Shown: positions 45,020 to 55,084 of the stretch, piece after piece
Layout of the letters: the number at the start of each line of letters is the position of its first letter
Numbering within the stretch: position 1 is the stretch's first letter
From: Pararhodobacter zhoushanensis
Lineage (GTDB): Bacteria; Pseudomonadota; Alphaproteobacteria; Rhodobacterales; Rhodobacteraceae
NCBI RefSeq assembly: GCF_025949695.1
Contig: NZ_JAPDFL010000001.1
Span: 2,855,501-2,919,500, forward strand
Direction of reading: 5' to 3'
Length of the DNA: 64,000 bases
Made by a program: the position numbers and the translations under genes
The notes under the pieces: generated by a model
Told to the model about the DNA's origin: nothing
Database searches by the model: none
The model's input: the letters and a program-made list of their open reading frames with translations, nothing else

Positions 45020-47096
45020 ACCTTTCGCTCAAGAACTTCTTCCAGCCCACTGTCCTGCTGGCCCTCGCCCTGATGGCGGTGATCGTGATGATGATCCTGC
45101 CGATGCCTGCGTGGATGCTCGATATCGGTCTCGCCGCGTCCTTTGCGCTGGCGATCCTGATGTTCACCATCACCCTGTTCATCGAACGCCCGCTGGATTT
45201 CTCGATCTTCCCCACCGTCCTGCTCGCGTCCCTCATGTTGCGGCTCTCGCTCAACGTCTCGTCGACCCGGCTGATTATCGGCGAGGGTCACACCGGGCCC
45301 CAGGCGGCAGGCAGCGTGATTCAGGGGTTCTCCAGCTTCATCATGGGCGGCAGCGTGTTTCTCGGCGTCGTGGTGTTCTGCGTGCTGTTGATCGTCAATT
45401 TCATCGTCATCACCAAAGGCGCGGGGCGCATGGCCGAAGTCGGCGCACGCTTCGCGCTCGACGGGATGCCGGGCAAACAGCTGGCCATCGACAGCGACAT
45501 GTCCGCCGGGGCCATCACCCATGCCGAGGCCAAGGCGCGGCGCGAGCAGGAACAGGCCGAGACTACCTTCTTCGGCTCGCTCGACGGCGCCTCGAAATTC
45601 GTCAAGGGAGACGCCGTCGCCGGGCTGTTGATCACTCTGCTCAACATCGCCGTCGGGCTGATGATGGGCACGCTGATGCACGGCATGCCCCTTGGGGAAG
45701 CCTTTGAAACCTATGCGATCCTCACCGTCGGCGACGGTCTTGTCAGCCAGATCCCCGCCGTCATCATCTCCATCGCCGCCGCGTTGCTGCTCGCCCGCGG
45801 CGGGGCCAGCGGCGCGACCGACAGCGCGCTGGTGACCCAACTGGGCCGCTACCCTTCGGCCCTGCTCACCGTCGCCTTTCTGATGGGTCTTCTGGCGCTG
45901 ATCCCCGGCCTGCCCTTTGTCCCCTTCGTCAGCGGGGCCGCCCTGCTCGGCGTGTCGGCCTGGGCTGCCCGCCACGCCGCAGCCGCCAGAAAGACGGCAG
46001 CCGAAGCCCCCCTGCGCGCGAAGACCAGGGCACGTCGCTGGGCGATGTGCTGGACCTCGATGAGATCCACGTCACCTTTGCCCCCGATCTGGTGCCGATG
46101 GTGCTGGACCCGGCCACCGGCCTCGACGCGCGCATCATGAACATGCGCAACCATGTCGCGCGCAATTTCGGCCTGCTGTTACCTGAGATCCGGCTGACCG
46201 ATGACCACGGCCTTGCGCCGGGCGAATATGCCATCCTCATTCAAGGCGTCGAACAGGGCCGCGACCGGTTGCGCCCCGACCGCCGCCTTGCCCTGTTGCC
46301 CGATGGCGGCGGCGCGCGCGCCCCGGACGGGATCGACGTCAAGGAGCCCGTCTATGCCGCTCCCGCCCGCTGGATCAGTGCCGAGGATGAAGAGACCGCG
46401 GCGCTGAGCGGCCTCACCGTCGTTGGCCCGGCCGAAGTGCTGGCGACGCACCTGCTCGAAGTGCTGAAAACCAACTTTGCCCGCCTGCTGACCCTGCGCG
46501 GCCTGCGCCGCATGCTCGACGAGATGACCAACCTCACCGACCGTGCCCGCGCCGACTCGAACCGCCGCCTGATCGACGAGCTGATCCCCGACAAGGTGCC
46601 TATCGACACCCTGCTCGCCGTGCTGCGTCTTCTGCTGGACGAGCGGGTCTCGATCCGCAACCTGCCGATGATTCTGGAAAGCATCGCCGAACTGCGCGTC
46701 CAGCATCTGGGCCCCGAGGCCGTCTGCGAACATGTCCGCCAGCGCATGGGCTTTCAGCTGGTTGCCGGGCTCAAGCGCGCCGACGGCACGCTGCCGCTGG
46801 TGCAGCTGGACCCGGCCTGGGAAGAGGTCTTCACCCGCTACCAGATCGACGGCGAGCGTGGCAGCCTGGACATCGCCCTGCCCCCGGCCGATTTTGGCCG
46901 CCTCGCCAATGCACTGGCCGAGACCTTCTCGAATCTGGCCGAGATCGGCACCAACGCCGCCCTCGTCTCGCCCGCCCGCCGCCGCCGCTTTTTGCGAACG
47001 GTCATGGCGGCGCGCGACGTCGCCGCCCCGGTGCTGGCGTTTGAGGAAATCGGCATGGAAGCGCGCCCCGCTCTGGTCGGTCAGGTCGCCGCATGA
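45016..47096 (+). CDS. flhA: Flagellar export protein FlhA, frameshifted at a C run
   Basis: Central membrane component of the flagellar type III export gate. The N-terminal half has about eight helices and the FHIPEP signature region GAGRMAEVGARFALDGMPGK followed by QLAIDSDMSAG. The cytoplasmic half runs from LGDVLDLDEIHVTFAPDLVP to the end. The two halves are in different frames: the first frame runs on to 46140 out of family and the second is open from 46047. Restoring a seventh C to the run at 46007-46012 joins them as EAPPAREDQGTSLGDV, 693 residues, normal length. It overlaps the preceding and following genes by four bases each. Confidence 0.9.
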
Positions 47097-47884
47097 CCGC
47101 CGAGATGTTCAGCGCCCTGATGGCGCTGGTCACGCAGGTGCAGGCCTATCTGGCGGCGGGCGGTCTGGTCTTTGCCCGTATCGGCCCGCTCTTTGCGCTG
47201 GTTCCCGCCTTCGGTGAACGCGTGGTCCCCGCCCGTATCCGGCTGATCGCCGCCCTCGCCACCACCGTGGTGATCGCCCCCGCTGTCGTCGACCTGCTCC
47301 CGGTCCCGCGCGCCAATCCGGTCTCGGTGGCGCTGTTTCTCGGCTCGGAATCCCTGATCGGGCTGATCCTGGGCATGGCGCTGCGCCTGATGGTCATGGT
47401 GCTGCAGATGGCAGGCACCAAGGCGGCGCAGGCCACCTCGCTGGCGCAGGCCTTCGGCGGCGCGGGCGTCGATCCGCAGCCCGCCATTTCGCAGGTTCTT
47501 GTCATGGCCGGGCTCTGCGCGGCGGCAATGGCGGGCCTGCCCGAGCGTCTCGTGCAGTATCTGGTCCTGTCCTATGACCTTTTCCCGCCCGGTCAGTGGC
47601 CCAGCCCCTCGGCGCTGGCGCAATGGGGCGTGGCGCAGGTCTCGCATGCGTTCGCGCTGGCCTTCTCGCTGGCCGCCCCCTTCGTGATCGGTGCCGGCCT
47701 CTACAACCTCGCCCTCGGCGTGATCAACCGCGCCATGCCGCAGCTGATGGTGGCTTTTGTCGGCGCACCCGCCCTCACACTGGGCGGCCTGATCCTGCTG
47801 CTCCTCGCCGCCCCCGTCATGCTGCGCTTCTGGCTCCCCGCCTTCCTGACAGTGCTCACGGACCCGCTGAGCATCGCGCCATGA
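47093..47884 (+). CDS. fliR: Flagellar export gate protein FliR
   Basis: Membrane subunit of the flagellar export gate, 263 residues with six or so helices. FARIGPLFALVPAFGERVVP (about 24-43) and LMVAFVGAPALTLGGLILLL match FliR. ATG 47093 overlaps the flhA TGA and its TGA overlaps flhB ATG, showing tight coupling flhA-fliR-flhB. Confidence 0.95.
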   Translation: MTAEMFSALMALVTQVQAYLAAGGLVFARIGPLFALVPAFGERVVPARIRLIAALATTVVIAPAVVDLLPVPRANPVSVALFLGSESLIGLILGMALRLMVMVLQMAGTKAAQATSLAQAFGGAGVDPQPAISQVLVMAGLCAAAMAGLPERLVQYLVLSYDLFPPGQWPSPSALAQWGVAQVSHAFALAFSLAAPFVIGAGLYNLALGVINRAMPQLMVAFVGAPALTLGGLILLLLAAPVMLRFWLPAFLTVLTDPLSIAP

Positions 47885-48969
47885 GCGAGGATGACGGCGC
47901 CGACCGCCCGCACGAGGCCACCCCGCGAAAGCTCGACGAAGCGCGGCGCAAGGGCGATATGCCCCGCACCACCGACCTCACCGCTGCGGCGGCAGCGGCG
48001 GGGTTTCTGGCGCTGGTCCTGCTGCCGGGCGGCTGGGTGCCGCCCCGGATCGGCACGATCGGCGCGAACCTGCTGGACCGCGCCGACAGCATCGCCCCCG
48101 TGCTCTTGGGCGGCGGCAGCGCGCTCGGCGGCACGCTGCTTTCCGGCATCGGCGCGGCGATGGCCCCGGCGATGCTGATCCCCGGCCTGTGCGCGCTCGC
48201 CGTGCTCTTCGCCCTGCGCGGCATCGTTTTTGCCCCCGAGAAACTCTCGCCCAAGCTGTCGCGCATCTCGCCGCTGTCGAATGCCAAGAACAAGTTCGGC
48301 CTTTCGGGTCTGATGGAATTCGCCAAATCCGCCCTCAAGCTGCTTATCTACGCCACACTCCTGTGGCTCTTTCTGACCGCCCGCCTGCCCGAACTGATGC
48401 TGACCATCGGCCAAAGCCCCGGACAGGCCACCGTGGCGATGCTGAGCCTGATGGCGGAATTCTGGACGCTTGTGGTGGTGATCATGGTGGCCATCGGCGC
48501 GCTGGATCACCTGTGGCAGGTCTTCGACCATTCCCGCAAACAGCGCATGTCGCATCAGGAACTGCGCGAGGATCACAAGCAGGCGGAAGGCGATCCCCAT
48601 GTCAAACAACAGCGCCGCCAGCGCGCGCATGAAATCGCCACCAACCAGATGCTCGCCGCCGTTCCCACCGCCGCCGTGGTCGTCGTGAACCCGACGCATT
48701 ACGCCGTCGCGCTGGCCTGGACCCCCGGCAGCACCGGCGCGCCGGTTTGCGTCGCCAAAGGCGTCGACGAAATCGCTGCGCGCATCCGCGAGGCCGCGCA
48801 AGAGGCCGGCGTGCCCATCCATTCCGACCCGCCCACCGCCCGCGCGCTGCACGCCACCGTCGAGCTGGGACGAGAGATCAGCCCTGATCACTACCGCCCC
48901 GTTGCCGCCGCCATCCGCTTCGCCGACGCCATGCGCAGCAAGGTCCGCGCCCGCCAGGGGTCGCGCTGA
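47881..48969 (+). CDS. flhB: Flagellar export switch protein FlhB
   Basis: Export-gate protein that switches from rod/hook to filament substrates by self-cleavage. The 362 residues start with a charged segment (EATPRKLDEARRKGDMPRTT), have four membrane helices, then a linker (MSHQELREDHKQAEGDPHVK) and VVVNPTHYAVALAW, where cleavage occurs between N and P of NPTH. Start ATG 47881 is fixed by the four-base overlap with fliR. Confidence 0.96.
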   Translation: MSEDDGADRPHEATPRKLDEARRKGDMPRTTDLTAAAAAAGFLALVLLPGGWVPPRIGTIGANLLDRADSIAPVLLGGGSALGGTLLSGIGAAMAPAMLIPGLCALAVLFALRGIVFAPEKLSPKLSRISPLSNAKNKFGLSGLMEFAKSALKLLIYATLLWLFLTARLPELMLTIGQSPGQATVAMLSLMAEFWTLVVVIMVAIGALDHLWQVFDHSRKQRMSHQELREDHKQAEGDPHVKQQRRQRAHEIATNQMLAAVPTAAVVVVNPTHYAVALAWTPGSTGAPVCVAKGVDEIAARIREAAQEAGVPIHSDPPTARALHATVELGREISPDHYRPVAAAIRFADAMRSKVRARQGSR

Positions 48970-49352
48970 TGGACCGCCGCCGCGCCCAATCCCTCGCCCG
49001 GCTCGCCCAACTCGCTGCGCTCACGCGCGCAGCCGAACTGGCCAAACTCGCCGCCGTCGCCCAGTCGCGCGCCCGGCTGAAAGCCGCGCTCGACACTGTG
49101 CGCCAGACCGAGGCCCCGCTCGACCCGGCCGAGGCCATCGCCGATCCCGCGATGATCGGTGCCCGCCTCGCCCATCGCCGCTGGAGCGAGGTCCAGCAAC
49201 GCCGCCTCAACCAGCAACTCGCGCTGGTTTCCGCCGACTGGCTGCGCCAGAAACCCGCCGCCGCTCGCGCTTTCGGCCGCGCCGCCGTGCTCGAGGAGCT
49301 CAGCCAAAAGGCTCACACCGACCTGCACAACGACAAAGAGCGCAAGACGTGA
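48969..49352 (+). CDS. Helical protein at the end of the flagellar block, FliJ-like
   Basis: A 127-residue, highly basic and alanine/arginine-rich protein, almost entirely helical (AQSLARLAQLAALTRAAELA, QSRARLKAALDTVRQTEA). Size, charge and position beside flhB resemble small export-apparatus coiled coils such as FliJ, but I see no diagnostic motif. It begins at the last base of the flhB stop (TGATG). Confidence 0.65.
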   Translation: MDRRRAQSLARLAQLAALTRAAELAKLAAVAQSRARLKAALDTVRQTEAPLDPAEAIADPAMIGARLAHRRWSEVQQRRLNQQLALVSADWLRQKPAAARAFGRAAVLEELSQKAHTDLHNDKERKT

Positions 49353-49367
49353 ACCCTGCGCCCCTCA

Positions 49368-49450
49368 TCTGTCCCAAAATATCCCGGGGGAGGCCGCCAG
49401 GCCGTGGGGGGCAGCGCCCCCCGCGCGCGCTGAGGGGGCTCGATGCCCCC
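49368..49450 (-). repeat. Dispersed intergenic repeat, copy 2, with two hairpins
   Basis: On the minus strand CCCCCGGGATATTTTGGGAC plus AGA matches copy 1 at 14615. It is followed on the plus strand by palindrome GGGGGGC AGC GCCCCCC (49406-49422) and a stem GGGGGC/GCCCCC (49434-49450). It separates the flagellar genes from the convergent M20 genes and may terminate both. Confidence 0.55.
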
Positions 49451-49465
49451 GAAGCGCGCCACCCC

Positions 49466-50626
49466 TTATGCCGGCATCCGCTGCTCGACGACTTCCGCCC
49501 ACCACGAACATCCCGCAGGGATCGCATTATCATCGAAATCATAGGCCGGATGGTGCACCATCGCCGTGTCACCATTGCCGACCAGAATATACGCGCCCGG
49601 CCGCTCCTCGAGCATGAAGGCGAAATCCTCGCCGCCCATGATCAGCGGCGCAGGCGCGCAGGCTCCGGCGACCTTCTCGGCCACCCGCGCCGCAAATTCG
49701 GTCTGCTCGGGGCTGTTCACCATCACCGGGTAGCCCTTGTTATACGTCACATCCGCCTTGGCGCCGAAGCCCGAACAGATCCCCTCGGCCAGCGCCTTGA
49801 TGCGAACCTCGGCCATCAACCGGGTATCGGCATCCATCGTGCGCACTGTCCCGCGCAACTCGACATGCTGCGGGATCACGTTGAAGGCCTCGGATTCGGT
49901 GCGGAACGACGTCACCGACACCACCAGATTCTTCACCGGATCATGGTTGCGGCTGGCGACGGTCTGCAGCGCCGTCACCAGTTGCGCCGCCACCACCGTG
50001 GTATCCACCGTCTCATGCGGCTTGGCGGCATGCCCGCCCTTGCCCTCGACATGGATGGTAAACGTATCGGTCCCGGCAAAGAACGCCCCCTCGCGGATCG
50101 CGAAGCTGCCCAGCGGCAGGCCGGGCATGTTGTGCATGCCGTAGACCTCCTGAATGCCCCAACGATCCATCAGCCCGTCGTCGCACATCACCTTGCCGCC
50201 CGCGCCGCCCTCTTCAGCGGGTTGGAAAATGATCACCGCCGTGCCGTCGAAATTGCGCGTCTCGGCCAGATATTGCGCCGCCCCCAGCAGCATGGCGGTG
50301 TGCCCGTCATGGCCGCAGGCGTGCATCTTGCCCGGCGTCTTCGACGCATGCGGCGCGCCCGTCGCCTCAAAGATCGGCAGCGCGTCCATGTCGGCGCGCA
50401 GCCCGATCACCTTGCCCGATGCCGTGGCGCGCCCCTTGATCACCGCCACCACGCCGGTGCGCCCGATCCCCTCGACCACCTCGTCGCACCCAAAGCCGCG
50501 CAGCTTTTCGGCGACGATCCCGGCGGTGCGGTTCACATCGAACAGCAGCTCCGGGTTTTCATGAAAGTCGCGCCGCCACGCGGTGATTTCGGGCAGCAAT
50601 TCGGCAAAACGGTTCTTGACCGGCAT
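49466..50626 (-). CDS. M20D amidohydrolase (hippurate/N-acyl amino acid hydrolase type), copy 1
   Basis: Cytoplasmic metallo-amidohydrolase that removes acyl or aryl groups from amino acids. The 386 residues contain the metal-site motif KMHACGHDGHTAMLLGAAQY (about 96-115), FQPAEEGGAGGKVM with the catalytic Glu, and GKGGHAAKPHETVDTTVVAA in the lid/dimer domain. ATG 50626 has GAGGAGAG upstream. It is the last of three tandem paralogues, 15 bases after copy 2. Confidence 0.93.
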   Translation of the reverse strand: MPVKNRFAELLPEITAWRRDFHENPELLFDVNRTAGIVAEKLRGFGCDEVVEGIGRTGVVAVIKGRATASGKVIGLRADMDALPIFEATGAPHASKTPGKMHACGHDGHTAMLLGAAQYLAETRNFDGTAVIIFQPAEEGGAGGKVMCDDGLMDRWGIQEVYGMHNMPGLPLGSFAIREGAFFAGTDTFTIHVEGKGGHAAKPHETVDTTVVAAQLVTALQTVASRNHDPVKNLVVSVTSFRTESEAFNVIPQHVELRGTVRTMDADTRLMAEVRIKALAEGICSGFGAKADVTYNKGYPVMVNSPEQTEFAARVAEKVAGACAPAPLIMGGEDFAFMLEERPGAYILVGNGDTAMVHHPAYDFDDNAIPAGCSWWAEVVEQRMPA

Positions 50627-50641
50627 TCTGTCTCTCCTCGC

Positions 50642-51812
50642 TCAGGCGTTCAGCGGCATGCGCTGTTCGGCCAGCGTGGCGAACCAACTGCAGCCGGCAG
50701 GGATCGCCTCGTCGTTGAATTCATACTCCGGGTGGTGCAGATCGGCCGAGGCCCCGTTGCCCAGCAGGATGAATGCCCCCGGACGCTCGGCCAGCATTTC
50801 CGAGAAATCCTCGCCGCCCATCGAGGGCACGACGTCGGTTTTCACCGCCCCCGCCACCAGCTGCGCCGCCGCCATCGCGTGGTCGGTCTGGTCCTCGGCG
50901 TTGATCGTCGGCAAGACGCCGTCGACATACAGGAATTCGACCGTCGCACCATATGCCGCCGCCGTCGACTCCGCGATCACCTTCATGCGGTCGCGGATCA
51001 TTTCCTTGGTCGGCACATCGAAGGTGCGCACGGTGCCGGTCAGCTTGACCGAGGCCGGGATGACGTTATGCGCCATCGTATCGGTGGCAAAGCCGGTAAC
51101 GGAAACCACCGCCGGTTGCTGCGGGTCGACGTTGCGCGCCACCACCTGCTGCATCGCCATCACGATGGCCGAGGCCGCCAGCGTCGAGATCGTAGCTGAC
51201 ATGCGGCTGCGCGCCATGGCCGCCCTTGCCCTTGACGGTGATCTCGAAGAAATCCGCCGCCGCCAGCAGCGGCCCCGATTTGATCGCGAACTGACCGGCG
51301 GGCAGGCCGGGCATGTTGTGCAGCCCGTAAACCTCCTGAATGCCCCAACGGTCCATCAAGCCGTCCTTGAGCATCGCGCGCGCCCCGCCGCCGCCCTCTT
51401 CGGCGGGCTGGAAAGCCAGCACAACGGTGCCGTCGAAATTGCGCGTCTCGGCCAGATATTTCGCCGCACCCAGCAGGATCGACGTATGCCCGTCATGCCC
51501 GCAGGCGTGCATCTTGCCCGCCTCGGTCGAGGCATGGGCGAGGCCCGTTTGCTCGATGATCGGCAGCGCGTCCATGTCGGCGCGGAACCCCAGCACCTTG
51601 CCCGATCCGCTCTGCCGCCCCTTGATCACCGCGACGATGCCCGACTGGCCGACGCCCTCGGTCACCTCATCGACGCCGAAGTCGCGCAGCAGAGCCGCGA
51701 CCTTGGCCGTTGTGCGGGGAAGATCGAAACGCAGTTCGGGATGGGCATGCAGATCCTGACGCCAACCGGCGATCTCAGGCAGCAGTTCGGCGAAACGGTT
51801 CTTGACGGGCAT
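50642..51812 (-). CDS. M20D amidohydrolase, copy 2, frameshifted
   Basis: Same family. The N-terminal half (MPVKNRFAELLPEIAGW, KMHACGHDGHTSILLGAAKY, FQPAEEGGGGARAM) is in one frame up to HVSYDLD; the C-terminal half (AASAIVMAMQQVVARNVDP, GGEDFSEML) is in another. Removing one T from minus-strand GATCTC (plus 51186-51191) yields HVSYDSTLAASAIVMA, aligning exactly with both paralogues, and gives GACTC. The joined protein is 389 residues. Its ATG shares the last base of the copy 3 stop. Confidence 0.9.
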
Positions 51813-52984
51813 CAGTTGATCTCCAACGGCATACGACGTTCAGCGAGGGTGACGAACCAGCTGCAACCGACCGGAATGATCGCGTCGTCGAACTGATAGG
51901 CGGGGTGATGGCACATCGGCGTGTCGCCGTTGCCGAGGAACAGATACGCGCCGGGCCGCGCTTCAAGCATGAAGGCGAAATCCTCGGCCGGCATCACCGG
52001 CGCGATATCGCGGATCACCGAGCCCGAGACTTCTTCGGCACAATCGGCAGCGAAATCGGTCTGGTCGGGGTGGTTCACCGTCACCGGATAGCCCAGCCGG
52101 TAATCCACCGCCGCCACCGCGCCATAAGCCTGCGCCGTCGCGGGCACCAGCGCCTCGATCCGTTGCTGCGCCAGAATGCGCAGCGCCGGGTCCAGCGTAC
52201 GCACGGTGCCTTTCAGCGTGACCTCATGCGCGATCACGTTCGACGCGACGGAATCGGTGCGGAAGCTGCCGACGCTGACCACGACGCTGCCCAAGGGGTC
52301 GATGTTGCGCGAGACGATGCTCTGCAGCGCGATGACGATATGGCTGGCGACCAGCGTGGTGTCGATGGTCTGATGCGGCATCGCGGCATGGCCGCCCTTG
52401 CCGGTCACGGTGATCTCGAATTCATCCGCCGAGGCCATCAGCGGGCCAGTCCGCGTGGCGAATTGCCCGACCGGAAAGCCGGGCATGTTGTGCAGGCCAT
52501 AGATCTCCTGCACGCCCCAGCGGTCCATCAGCCCGTCATCGACCATCGCCTTGCCCCCCGCGCCGCCCTCTTCGGCGGGCTGAAAGGCCAGCACCACGGT
52601 GCCGTTGAAATTGCGCGTCTCGGCAAGGTATTTCGCCGCGCCCAGCAGGATCGAGGTGTGCCCGTCATGCCCGCAGGCGTGCATCTTGCCGGGTGTCTTG
52701 CTGGCGAACGCCAGCCCCGTGGCCTCGTTGATCGGCAGCGCGTCCATGTCGGCACGAAAGCCGATCACTTTGCCCGAGTCGGTGCGATTGCCCCGGATCA
52801 CCCCGACCACGCCGGAAATGCCGATGCCACTGACCACCTCATCGCAGCCAAAGCCCTTGAGTTTGTCGGCGACGATGCCCGAGGTGCGCGGCAGGTCGTA
52901 CATCAATTCGGGGTTTTCGTGCAGATCATGCCGCCAGGCGGTGATCTCGGGGTGCATCTCAGCGAGACGATTGCGGACGGGCAT
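51812..52984 (-). CDS. M20D amidohydrolase, copy 3
   Basis: First gene of the paralogous trio, 390 residues, with KMHACGHDGHTSILLGAAKY, FQPAEEGGAGGKAM and GKGGHAAMPHQTIDTTLVAS. ATG 52984 follows AAGGAG at about six bases; the ORF opens at 53008, but the additional MKKLKESP does not belong to the family. It probably differs from the other copies in substrate, as the three are clearly diverged. All three are downstream of the FAD oxidase, 64 bases away. Confidence 0.92.
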   Translation of the reverse strand: MPVRNRLAEMHPEITAWRHDLHENPELMYDLPRTSGIVADKLKGFGCDEVVSGIGISGVVGVIRGNRTDSGKVIGFRADMDALPINEATGLAFASKTPGKMHACGHDGHTSILLGAAKYLAETRNFNGTVVLAFQPAEEGGAGGKAMVDDGLMDRWGVQEIYGLHNMPGFPVGQFATRTGPLMASADEFEITVTGKGGHAAMPHQTIDTTLVASHIVIALQSIVSRNIDPLGSVVVSVGSFRTDSVASNVIAHEVTLKGTVRTLDPALRILAQQRIEALVPATAQAYGAVAAVDYRLGYPVTVNHPDQTDFAADCAEEVSGSVIRDIAPVMPAEDFAFMLEARPGAYLFLGNGDTPMCHHPAYQFDDAIIPVGCSWFVTLAERRMPLEIN

Positions 52985-53048
52985 CGGCGACTCCTTGAGT
53001 TTCTTCACCTGTGAACTTGGCGCGGAAAATCGAGGGTAGCAAGGCTTG

Positions 53049-54398
53049 TCACAGGGCCGGCCCCGGCGTCACCCTGCTACCATCCGAAAACCGCCCAAAT
53101 CTGAAGCGGCTGAGGTCATGGCCCGGATCATTGCCGGTCACCAGATCGGCCAGCACCCGGCCCACGGCCGGGCCGATGCCAAAGCCGTGCCCGGACAGGC
53201 CGGTGCCCAGCACCAGACCGGGCAGCGCCGGGACGTGGTCGAGCACGGGCACCACATCGGGCATGGTGTCGATCATCCCGGCCCAGCTGGCGGCTAGTTC
53301 GGGTTTTCCCAAAGCAGGGAACGCCTGCGCAAACGACTCCCGCGCCGCCTCGATCGCCTTCCTGTCCGGCGCGGGGTTGAGCACGCGCATCGCTTCAAAC
53401 GGGCTGGGCTGATCGGCGGACCAGCGGCGCGGGGTTGTCCAGCCGTCGGGGTAGCCGCGGGGTGCGGCGGGGCGCAGTTTGGTGCGCCGCCAGTCGGCTT
53501 TCAGAAGGGTGAGATACGCGCTGAAGTGCCGGAACGCGTCGGGGCCGACAAACATCACCGGCCGGGTGCCGGGGGCCAGCGTATAGCCGCCATCCGCCCG
53601 CCGCCGGATCGCGAAGTCCTCATCCGCCGCCGCGCCCGAGGCGATATCGGGCAGCGGCACCGTGGCCGATACCGACGACAGGACCGCCAACTGCGGCAGC
53701 GACACCCCTTCTGAGCGCAGCAGGAGCGAGGACCACACGCCCCCGGCCAGCACCACCGCATCGGCCATGATGCGCCCGTGCTCGGTGATCACCCCGGTCA
53801 CCCGCCCCGCCTGAATATCCAGCGCACGCACCGCGCAGCTTTCGCGGATCACCACGCCGCCCGCCTGCGCCACGGCGCGCGCGATCATCGGCACTGCGAC
53901 CCAGGGTTCGGCCCGGCAATCCGACGCCGTGTGCATCCCGCCGATCCACGTCCCCGGTGCCGCCTTGATCAGGCGCTCGGTCTCGGCGGCGGTGATCATC
54001 CGGCTGTCGAGATCATGGGCACGGGCCTTGGTCAGCCAAGCCTCGTACCCGGCCATCTCGGCCTCGGTCTTGGCCATGTAGGTCACGCCGACACGGCGGT
54101 AGCCCAGATCCGGCCCCAGCCGATCAGACCAGCGCTGCCACAGCGCGCGGGCCTCGATCGCCAGCGGGATCTCGGCCGGATCGCGGCCCTGCACCCGGAT
54201 CCAGCCCCAGTTGCGGCCCGATTGCTCGGCCGCCACCCTGCCCTTTTCGCACACCACCACCGACAGCCCCTTGCCTGCCAGCTCCCACGCCGTGCTGATC
54301 CCGGCGATGCCGCCGCCGATCACCACGACATCGGCAGCCTTGGGCAAAGCCGCCTGATGCTCGACGGCCAGAGGCCCGGCGAAGGGGAAGCCAGTCAT
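53049..54398 (-). CDS. FAD-dependent oxidoreductase (DAO family)
   Basis: Flavoprotein of 449 residues related to D-amino acid and glycine/sarcosine oxidases. The FAD-binding Rossmann segment is VVVIGGGIAGISTAWELAGK (about 26-45), followed by CEKGRVAAEQSGRNWGWIR, and the C-terminal GTGLSGHGFGIGPAVGRVLA closes the FAD site. ATG 54398 shares bases with the stop of the amidotransferase gene. Substrate probably an amine or imino acid from the same catabolic unit; inferred from context. Confidence 0.9.
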   Translation of the reverse strand: MTGFPFAGPLAVEHQAALPKAADVVVIGGGIAGISTAWELAGKGLSVVVCEKGRVAAEQSGRNWGWIRVQGRDPAEIPLAIEARALWQRWSDRLGPDLGYRRVGVTYMAKTEAEMAGYEAWLTKARAHDLDSRMITAAETERLIKAAPGTWIGGMHTASDCRAEPWVAVPMIARAVAQAGGVVIRESCAVRALDIQAGRVTGVITEHGRIMADAVVLAGGVWSSLLLRSEGVSLPQLAVLSSVSATVPLPDIASGAAADEDFAIRRRADGGYTLAPGTRPVMFVGPDAFRHFSAYLTLLKADWRRTKLRPAAPRGYPDGWTTPRRWSADQPSPFEAMRVLNPAPDRKAIEAARESFAQAFPALGKPELAASWAGMIDTMPDVVPVLDHVPALPGLVLGTGLSGHGFGIGPAVGRVLADLVTGNDPGHDLSRFRFGRFSDGSRVTPGPAL

Positions 54399-55084
54399 GC
54401 AAAGAACTCCGCCAGAAACCCGTTGAACCAACGATCAATCGCCGGGTCATGCGCGGCCATAAGCGCCTGTTGCTCGGCCAGCGTCTGCGCGCCGGGGGCG
54501 CCCCAAGGGGCCATGTCGAGCCCTTGCCAGAAGCGCATCACCTCGGGCGTGACCTCGGGGTGAAACTGGAACCCCCAGGCCGAGCCCAGCCGGTACGCCT
54601 GATTGGAGAATAGCTCGCTTGAGGCGAGCAGCTCGGCCCCCTCGGGCAGCACCGCATTGTGCCAGTGCCACTGCGGCATCACCGTAGGCGCATCGCCAAA
54701 CAGCGCGCGCCCGGCTTCGGTCGGCGCAACCGGGTAGTAGCCGAATTCATAGGCTTCATCCGTGCGCGTCCGGACCTCGGCCCCATGCGCAAAGGCGATG
54801 TTCTGAGCGCCCAGACAGATCCCCAGCAGCGGCACATCCGCCGCAACAGCATGGCGGATAAAGGTGTGTTCATCGGCCAGATAGGGGTACAGTTCAGTCT
54901 GATACGCCTCTTGCGCGCCGCCGTAGATCACGACGGCGCCGATGTCCGCCAGATCGTCCGGCAGCGTATCCCCGGCAAACGGGCGCAGCACCTCATAGCG
55001 CCGCCCGGTCCGGTCCAGAAACAGCCGCACCCGGTCAGGGGGCGGCGTGTCGTCCAGATGCTCGACCAGCAGAATCCGGCTCAT
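54395..55084 (-). CDS. Class I glutamine amidotransferase domain protein
   Basis: GMP-synthase-like amidotransferase of 229 residues. The catalytic triad is visible: LGICLGAQNIAF (Cys), and FQFHPEVTPEV (His and Glu). There is no synthetase domain, so it resembles stand-alone hydrolases such as gamma-glutamyl-amide hydrolases. It overlaps both neighbours by four bases, linking argE-like, this gene and the FAD oxidase in one operon. Confidence 0.88.
   Translation of the reverse strand: MSRILLVEHLDDTPPPDRVRLFLDRTGRRYEVLRPFAGDTLPDDLADIGAVVIYGGAQEAYQTELYPYLADEHTFIRHAVAADVPLLGICLGAQNIAFAHGAEVRTRTDEAYEFGYYPVAPTEAGRALFGDAPTVMPQWHWHNAVLPEGAELLASSELFSNQAYRLGSAWGFQFHPEVTPEVMRFWQGLDMAPWGAPGAQTLAEQQALMAAHDPAIDRWFNGFLAEFFA

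Noticed and set aside
48902..51199. 765-residue plus-strand frame across the flagellar end and M20 genes
   Set aside because: Spans flhB, the helical gene and opposing M20 genes with no domain; shadow frame.
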